10,289 bases of DNA from Cyanobacteria bacterium UBA8803 (GTDB lineage: Bacteria > Cyanobacteriota > Cyanobacteriia > Cyanobacteriales > Coleofasciculaceae), in contig DNXU01000107.1 in assembly GCA_003505715.1 (NCBI GenBank), positions 3,889 through 14,177 of the forward strand. The letters are read 5' to 3'. Of this stretch, positions 6,384-10,289 are shown in pieces. The notes beneath the pieces are model-generated. The model was not told the DNA's origin and did not search any database. It saw only the letters and a list, made by a program, of their open reading frames with translations. Positions within the stretch are counted from its first letter, which is position 1. The number at the start of each line of letters is the position of its first letter. A program made the position numbers and the translations under genes.

Positions 6384-7010
6384 TTAGTAGTACCAATTAG
6401 GGTAAACCCTAACAGGAGACTGGTAGTTAACGTTTTGTAATATTTGCTGAACCTGTGCTTGGATGGTGGTGTTAATCACACCAATCTCTGTAATCAGCGT
6501 CCAGGGATAGAATTGATGCACCAAGAACTCAGCTTGGCGGCGGCGTTTGCGGTCATTATCATCTGGGGTATCATTCCAGTATTTTGCTTCCATGATTTCC
6601 CAATCAATCACATCCAGAAAGTAAAGGTCATCAAAGAACCCAGTGTATTCCATAACTGCATGACCGTCGGCTCCCACAAAAGGCAGTTCCGCCGCCTCAA
6701 CAGCTTCTGCACTTGAGACAAGATAAATAACTGGAGTTTGTCCTTGGTTATAACCCACCACATTACCTCGGCTGATGGTGTAGAGCATGGGGGAACGAGG
6801 GGCGAAGTAAAAGGGTACATAATCATGCAGTACTCCTCCACAACCACAAGGCACTTTCCTGAAAGCACGACGATCCTGAATGTTTTGGTGGGCGATGTTA
6901 GTGTGCCTGACACCTTTCCTGCAAGAAGCTGTATGGGATAGTAATCCCTCGTTTTCCACAATAGAGGGTAGGTTATTAATGTGGGTAATGTGGTAGATAG
7001 GTGTAGGCAT
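6384..7010 (-). CDS. darT: DarT DNA thymidine ADP-ribosyltransferase toxin (DUF4433)
   Basis: Toxin that transfers ADP-ribose from NAD+ to thymidine in single-stranded DNA, stalling replication; in anti-phage DarTG systems this blocks phage DNA synthesis. The 208-residue sequence shows the family features in order: an N-terminal YHITHINNLPSIVENEGLLS NAD-binding start (6-25), an arginine-rich segment at 46-51 (DRRAFR) where the NAD-contacting arginine of other DarTs lies, the signature LHDYVPFYFAPRSPMLY (61-77), and RRRQAEFLV with E161 as the probable catalytic glutamate (E160 in T. aquaticus DarT). All key positions appear intact. An unusual VPCGCGG lies before the signature. The ATG at 7010 is 3 bp after the Uma2-remnant stop (TGACCAATG) with no Shine-Dalgarno, suggesting expression on an mRNA entering from the decayed cargo upstream. 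darG follows. Confidence 0.95.
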   Translation of the reverse strand: MPTPIYHITHINNLPSIVENEGLLSHTASCRKGVRHTNIAHQNIQDRRAFRKVPCGCGGVLHDYVPFYFAPRSPMLYTISRGNVVGYNQGQTPVIYLVSSAEAVEAAELPFVGADGHAVMEYTGFFDDLYFLDVIDWEIMEAKYWNDTPDDNDRKRRRQAEFLVHQFYPWTLITEIGVINTTIQAQVQQILQNVNYQSPVRVYPNWYY

Positions 7011-7013
7011 TGG

Positions 7014-7374
7014 TCATGCTGTTGTCAGTGTAGCTAGCTGACTGGTGTCCTCCCGGTCTGCACGGATGCGGGTGTCGTGATATTCAATAATTTCAGCAAT
7101 TTGCATTTGCTCTTTATTTAGTGGTAATCGAATGGACTTCAAATTGCTACCAAATGGGCAATCCAATATAAAGCCTGGTAAAACATCCTCACCTGATAAC
7201 GTCGTAGGAGACTGTAACACTTCAACCGCTTGGTTAGGTCGATAAATTTCTACTTGTCGAGTTCTGGGATTAATCAACCAACCCAACCGTAGCCCATTAT
7301 CAACATACTCCTGCATTTTTGACTGCGTTTCTTCCACATCATCCGTTTCCGAAACCAGTTCTACTGCAAATTGC
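7014..7374 (-). pseudogene. Uma2 family endonuclease, N-terminally truncated remnant
   Basis: The C-terminal portion of a Uma2 (DUF820, PD-(D/E)xK-fold) protein is clear: FAVELVSETDDVEETQSKMQ, then EYVDNGLRLGWLINPRTRQV and GEDVLPGFILD. Family members are usually ~180-200 residues, and the first ~80 are absent, including the upstream part of the nuclease fold and an active-site acidic residue. The frame is open up to an ATG at 7445, but those first ~23 codons run out of frame across the hsdM remnant and are not Uma2 sequence, so that start is an artefact of the junction. The tail ends in TGA 3 bp before darT. It is probably non-functional as a nuclease, but its DNA may still carry transcription into darT. 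Confidence 0.75.
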
Positions 7375-7383
7375 CCACACCCC

Positions 7384-7586
7384 ACCATTATTATCCTGAC
7401 CGTACAGCGCCAGATTTCTGGCATCCCCGCCGCACTCTTCCACATACTGCTTCGACTGAATCAGCATTCCCCCAGAACCACAACAGGGGTCATAAACCGA
7501 CATCCCTTAATTTCCCCATAGTGCTGCTCAAACACATCCGAAGCGCGTTTGAGGAACAACATCTCAAAGATATACTTCTTGAACTC
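7384..7586 (-). pseudogene. hsdM: type I restriction-modification methyltransferase (HsdM) remnant with internal deletion and frame change
   Basis: Two pieces of one HsdM can be read on the minus strand. From 7586 to 7503 the sequence gives KKYIFEMLFLKRASDVFEQH and ends YGEIKG, the N-terminal helical region. From 7503 to 7384, in a different frame, it gives MSVYDPCCGSGGMLIQSKQY followed by VEECGGDARNLALYGQDNNG, which is SAM-binding motif I and the strand after it. In intact HsdM proteins about 100 or more residues separate these parts, so an internal deletion brought them together out of frame. The catalytic NPPF motif and everything after it is missing: the sequence passes into Uma2 at ~7375-7384. 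No hsdS or hsdR is present in the window. The gene is dead. Confidence 0.8.
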
Positions 7587-7640
7587 CGAACCGATTTTTG
7601 CGAACCTCCCCGAATAGGGCTTCAGGAGTCTGATGAATCC

Positions 7641-7806
7641 TTATCCAAACTCCTGTCTTGCCCAAAGCTGGTCAAATTCTGTTGTAGACGCTCCCTTGCC
7701 ACTCGGATTAACCGTTGGTACAACAACACTCTTTTCGCGCCAATACTGCAATTGCCTACGACTGCATCCAGTAATCTGTGACGCCTCAGTGCTGCTTTAG
7801 CGACAT
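7641..7806 (-). pseudogene. MerR-type transcriptional regulator remnant (possible CvkR-like), frameshifted and truncated
   Basis: The minus strand from 7796 reads SSTEASQITGCSRRQLQYWR and EKSVVVPTVNPSGKG, a clear MerR-type winged HTH (TEASQITGCSRRQLQYWRE). A stop (7797-7799) lies immediately before it. Removing one base from the AAA run at 7796-7798 would link it to ATG TCG CTA at 7806-7798, which overlaps the innermost transposon-end repeat. After GKG the similarity fades and a TAA occurs at 7641-7643, so only the DNA-binding half remains. MerR-type repressors named CvkR accompany type V-K CRISPR-associated transposons in cyanobacteria; its place directly inside a CAST-like end suggests that identity, which a sequence comparison would have to confirm. 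Confidence 0.6.
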
Positions 7807-7877
7807 TAATTTGTCACAACGACACATAATTAGTCACAGCGACAGCAATATGTCACCGACAACAAATAATTAGTCAC
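7801..7877 (+). repeat. four tandem ~20-bp CGACA(N)TWGTCAC-type repeats
   Basis: On the plus strand, CGACA begins at 7801, 7820, 7840 and 7857, and each is followed by 6-9 AT-rich bases and GTCAC ending at 7817, 7837, 7856 and 7877. The spacers are not identical, as expected for protein-binding sites rather than a simple repeat. These are the candidate transposase sites of the element end. Confidence 0.85.
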
Positions 7878-7883
7878 CCTACA
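7801..7883 (-). mobile_element. left end of a Tn7-like, type V-K CAST-like transposon
   Basis: On the minus strand the end opens TGTAGGGTGAC and carries four GTGAC...TGTCG-type sites, the likely TnsB binding sites. Distances between successive GTGAC motifs from the tip inward are 21, 19 and 20 bp, the same order I recall for the ShCAST left end, which opens TGTACAGTGAC. The inferred tip at 7883 lies 9 bp from the 3' end of tRNA-Gly, the kind of site these elements use. No transposase gene lies inside this end, and the opposite end is not in the window, so the element may be larger or decayed. Identification rests on remembered sequence, not on alignment. Confidence 0.75.
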
Positions 7884-7892
7884 CAACATCAA

Positions 7893-7964
7893 AGCGGATG
7901 ATCGGACTCGAACCGACGACATTCAGCTTGGGAAGCTGACGTTCTACCACTGAACTACACCCGC
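7893..7964 (-). tRNA. tRNA-Gly (CCC)
   Basis: A full cloverleaf can be drawn. Acceptor arms GCGGGTG/CATCCGC pair with one G-T. The D arm is GTTC-AGTGGTA-GAAC. The anticodon arm is TCAGC-TTCCCAA-GCTGA, giving anticodon CCC. The T arm is GTCGG-TTCGAGT-CCGAT. The discriminator is T and CCA is not encoded. All conserved positions are present, so the tRNA is intact despite the element end 9 bp away. It reads the GGG codon. Confidence 0.96.
7945..7948 (-). other. candidate CAST PAM (GGTA) within the tRNA D-loop
   Basis: GGTA in the D-loop fits the GTN-type PAM of type V-K systems. The protospacer would begin at 7944 with GAACGTCAGCTTCCCAAGC, and 61 bp separate it from the inferred element tip (7944 to 7884). 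The reported ShCAST insertion distance is 60-66 bp from the PAM with the left end proximal, as here. Inference from spacing only. Confidence 0.5.
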
Positions 7965-8251
7965 AACTAGCTCTCAGAATCAACCTTTCTGCTATTATAC
8001 AAGAATTTGGAAATCAAGCGTTAACGATCGGAGCTATACTCCAATTTAATCATTTTCTGTTTTTGCTCGCAACCCTTGTATTTCCTACTGTTGGAGACTT
8101 TGTTGACGAATCGCTCGACGGCCTGTGACCTAAAACACAAAGCTGGGACGATCGTTGAGAGAGCATATATGACATTTTGTAAGACATAACAGTTGTTAGT
8201 GTTCGGCAAGCTCTAAAACTATTACACTCTTGCAGCGAGTGAGTACCAAGA
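7965..8251. other. intergenic region between tRNA-Gly and the HD-domain gene
   Basis: Divergent spacer that must hold the tRNA promoter (minus) and probably a promoter for the HD-domain gene (plus). A 62-codon minus-strand frame (8021-8209) lacks a ribosome binding site and any family features and is not called. No repeat or mobile-element end is seen here. Confidence 0.5.
7994..7999 (-). promoter_or_regulatory. -10 element of the tRNA-Gly promoter
   Basis: The minus strand reads TTGTATAATAGC, a perfect TATAAT about 30 bp upstream of the tRNA 5' end, giving a leader of roughly 20 nt. A matching -35 at proper spacing is not clear; TTGATT lies 12 bp upstream, too close. Confidence 0.5.
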
Positions 8252-9124
8252 ATGTTTAACGCAACTGAAATTCTAATTGATTGCTTTGTTCAAAAGGTGC
8301 GGGAAGGCTACCATAGAACTTACGGGGGGCTAAAGACCGACTTTGAGGACATTATTGCCTGGGCAGCAAGCATGGCAATGGAAAATATTGCCAATAGCGA
8401 CGCCCTCTACCATAATGTGGAACACTCTATCCTCGTGACCTTAGTAGGACAAGAAATTCTACGAGGCAAACATATCCGCGAGGGTGGCGTCACAGCAGAA
8501 GATTGGTTGCACTTTATCATTTCTCTGGTTTGTCATGATATTGGCTATGTTAAGGGAGTGTGCCGCCAAGACCGAGAAACCGAACGACTATACGCGACAG
8601 GCCAAAATGGCGAGATGGTTCACCTACCCCCTGGAGCAACGGATGCTTCCCTAACCCCTCATCATGTCGATCGCGCCAAATTATTTATCGATGAGCGGTT
8701 TGGAGGTCACAAGCTCATTGACGCCGAACTTATTAAGTTCAATATCGAACTAACTCGTTTCCCAGTACCGAAAGAAGGAGATCATCAAGATACAATTGAC
8801 TATCCCGGCTTAATTCGCGCCTCCGACTTGATCGGCCAACTCAGCGACCCCCGCTATCTCAAGAAAATTAGTGCCCTGTTTTACGAATTTGAAGAAACCG
8901 GAGTCAACAAAGCCTTGGGATACAACCATCCAGGGGATCTGCGAGCAGGTTATTCTGGGTTCTACTGGAAGGGAGTATTTCCTTACATCCAAGATGCCCT
9001 GCGCTACCTACAGCTCACCCAGGAGGGGAAACAAATTATCGCCAACCTCTACTCCAATGTGTTTGTAGTTGAACATGAAAAAAGCGAACAGGAGCACAGG
9101 GAACTAGCACAACAGCTGAACTAA
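8252..9124 (+). CDS. HD-domain metal-dependent phosphohydrolase (Npun_R2479-type)
   Basis: A 290-residue soluble protein with an HD-type metal centre. Candidate ligands are H54 and H58 in ALYHNVEHS, H95-D96 in VCHDIGYVKG, H137-H138 in LTPHHVDRAK, and D192 in IRASDLIGQL. Together they give the H...HD...H...D pattern of HD phosphohydrolases, which usually hydrolyse phosphate esters of nucleotides or cyclic nucleotides; the substrate here is unknown. The sequence is of the cyanobacterial type named Npun_R2479 family HD metalloprotein, as far as I recognise it. The ATG at 8252 has only a weak upstream purine stretch. The stop lies 8 bp before the ABC permease gene, so the two are probably co-transcribed. 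It lies outside the CAST-like end, on the far side of the tRNA, and is likely core genome. Confidence 0.88.
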   Translation: MFNATEILIDCFVQKVREGYHRTYGGLKTDFEDIIAWAASMAMENIANSDALYHNVEHSILVTLVGQEILRGKHIREGGVTAEDWLHFIISLVCHDIGYVKGVCRQDRETERLYATGQNGEMVHLPPGATDASLTPHHVDRAKLFIDERFGGHKLIDAELIKFNIELTRFPVPKEGDHQDTIDYPGLIRASDLIGQLSDPRYLKKISALFYEFEETGVNKALGYNHPGDLRAGYSGFYWKGVFPYIQDALRYLQLTQEGKQIIANLYSNVFVVEHEKSEQEHRELAQQLN

Positions 9125-9132
9125 CTAAAAGC

Positions 9133-10248
9133 ATGAACTGGTGGCAGAAACTTAAAAAAAATCCCCTTGCTCGTTTTGGAGCATTGCTGCTATTGATTTT
9201 TTATTTAATCGTCATAGCAGCTGATTTTGTGGCTCCCTACGATCCCTACGCCTCCCAACCGGATGGTTCCCTGCTACCACCGACCCAAATCTACTGGCGC
9301 AACCCCACAGGAAAGTTTACAGGCCCGTTTGTCTATCCCACCACCCAAGGCCCGACCAACTTAGAAACAGGAAAGCGGGAACTGATGGTGGATCGGCAAA
9401 AGCCTTCACCAATAGGCTTTTTCGTTAAAGGTTCTACCTATAACCTATTTCAACTCCGTCTGCCGATAGGAGCTAAATTCGAGGAGTTGGAATTATTTGG
9501 CGGAATTCCCTGTAACCTGCACCTGTTCGGTACTGTCGGTGAAGGCAAACTTAATCTGTTAGGCACGGACGAGCAAGGACGCGACCAGTTCAGTCGCTTG
9601 ATCCACGGGGGTCGGATCAGTCTCAGCATCGGTCTAGTTGGAATTGCGATCTCTTTTCCCCTAGGTTTATTAATTGGCGGAATTTCAGGGTATTTCGGGG
9701 GTTGGATCGATGCCAGCTTGATGCGCGTGGTAGAAGTCATTATGACCATTCCCACGCTTTACCTCCTAGTCGCCCTAGCCGCAGTGTTACCGCCGGGACT
9801 CAGTAGTGCCCAGCGGTTTTTATTAATTGTCGTGATTACCTCCTTCATTGGCTGGGCTGGGTTGGCACGGGTGATTCGCGGACAGGTATTATCCATCAAA
9901 GAGCGAGAATTTGTCCAAGCCTCCCAAGCTATGGGCGGTCAACCTTTGTACATAATCGTTCGCCATGTCTTGCCCCAAACTGCCTCTTATGTGATTATCT
10001 CGGCTACTCTAGCGGTTCCTGGCTTCATCGTGGCTGAATCAGTACTCAGCTTGATTGGCCTAGGAATTCAGCAACCAGACCCGTCTTGGGGCAATCTGCT
10101 ATCCCTGGCGACAAATGCTTCCATTCTGGTACTCCAACCTTGGTTGATTTGGCCTCCAGCGCTGCTGATTATCCTGACAGTATTAGCATTTAATTTGCTA
10201 GGGGATGGTCTAAGGGATGCTCTCGATCCTCGCAGTTTGCAGCGTTAG
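9133..10248 (+). CDS. ABC transporter permease, oligopeptide/dipeptide (OppC/DppC) type
   Basis: Inner-membrane permease subunit of a peptide/nickel-type ABC importer. The first membrane helix is at ~14-34, followed by the conserved FVAPYDPYA. The signature LLGTDEQGRDQFSRLIHGGR is at 142-161, and five further helices follow. The EAA loop that docks on the ATPase is EREFVQASQAMGGQPLYIIV (257-276). At 371 residues it is ~70 longer than typical OppC/DppC; the extra part lies between the first helix and LLGTD (~45-130), on the periplasmic side, and I recall similar extensions in cyanobacterial homologues. The partner permease, ATPases and binding protein are not in the window. It starts 8 bp after the HD-domain gene with no strong ribosome binding site, suggesting coupling. 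Confidence 0.93.
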   Translation: MNWWQKLKKNPLARFGALLLLIFYLIVIAADFVAPYDPYASQPDGSLLPPTQIYWRNPTGKFTGPFVYPTTQGPTNLETGKRELMVDRQKPSPIGFFVKGSTYNLFQLRLPIGAKFEELELFGGIPCNLHLFGTVGEGKLNLLGTDEQGRDQFSRLIHGGRISLSIGLVGIAISFPLGLLIGGISGYFGGWIDASLMRVVEVIMTIPTLYLLVALAAVLPPGLSSAQRFLLIVVITSFIGWAGLARVIRGQVLSIKEREFVQASQAMGGQPLYIIVRHVLPQTASYVIISATLAVPGFIVAESVLSLIGLGIQQPDPSWGNLLSLATNASILVLQPWLIWPPALLIILTVLAFNLLGDGLRDALDPRSLQR

Positions 10249-10289
10249 ATGGGTAATCGGTAATCCTATAACAAGCTGGTTTTTTCCCA

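Noticed and set aside
7371..7781. Plus-strand 136-codon open frame
   Set aside because: It is antisense to the hsdM and MerR remnants, which show real family motifs on the minus strand; its own product has no recognisable features.
8022..8155. Inverted pair AACGATCG / CGATCGTT in the spacer before the HD-domain gene
   Set aside because: Built on the common CGATCG word, far apart, with no further symmetry; likely chance.
8021..8209. 62-codon minus-strand frame upstream of the tRNA
   Set aside because: No ribosome binding site, no family resemblance, and it overlaps the expected tRNA promoter region.

Overview
The window comes from a cyanobacterium. Ten copies of the HIP1 palindrome (GCGATCGC) are present, and the proteins have a cyanobacterial character: a MASE1-GAF-histidine kinase, a cyanobacterial HD metalloprotein and a TIGR04255 protein. 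The genus cannot be fixed from the sequence alone; a filamentous species is plausible.

Layout. 92-2329 (-): an orphan membrane histidine kinase. 2330-2600: non-coding, with a small MITE-like inverted-repeat element at 2539-2628. 2764-4536 (-): a three-gene cassette made of a TIGR04255 protein, a small hypothetical protein and a protein with an ITQDCDLD motif. 4760-5260 (-): a small basic hypothetical gene with a strong ribosome binding site, overlapped by the end of an acidic reading frame. 5301-7010 (-): a complete DarTG toxin-antitoxin / anti-phage module. 7014-7806 (-): a graveyard of truncated cargo, namely a Uma2 nuclease fragment, an hsdM fragment with an internal deletion, and a frameshifted MerR-type regulator fragment. 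7801-7883: four about 20-bp repeats ending in TGTAGGGTGAC (minus strand), which look like the left end of a Tn7-like, CRISPR-associated (type V-K CAST) transposon. 7893-7964 (-): tRNA-Gly(CCC). 8252-10248 (+): two core-type genes, an HD-domain metalloprotein and an oligopeptide-type ABC permease.

Interpretation. The best reading is a CAST-type element inserted next to tRNA-Gly. A GGTA motif in the tRNA D-loop lies 61 bp from the element end, which fits the guided-insertion distance known for type V-K systems. The MerR remnant just inside the end resembles the repressor family (CvkR) that accompanies these elements. Everything from 7883 leftward to at least 2601 is on the minus strand and looks like defence-type cargo. 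No tnsB, tnsC, tniQ, cas12k or CRISPR array is visible, so this is either one end of a larger element or a decayed, immobile one. The opposite end was not found. The two plus-strand genes beyond the tRNA are likely the host chromosome; whether the kinase lies inside the element is undecided.
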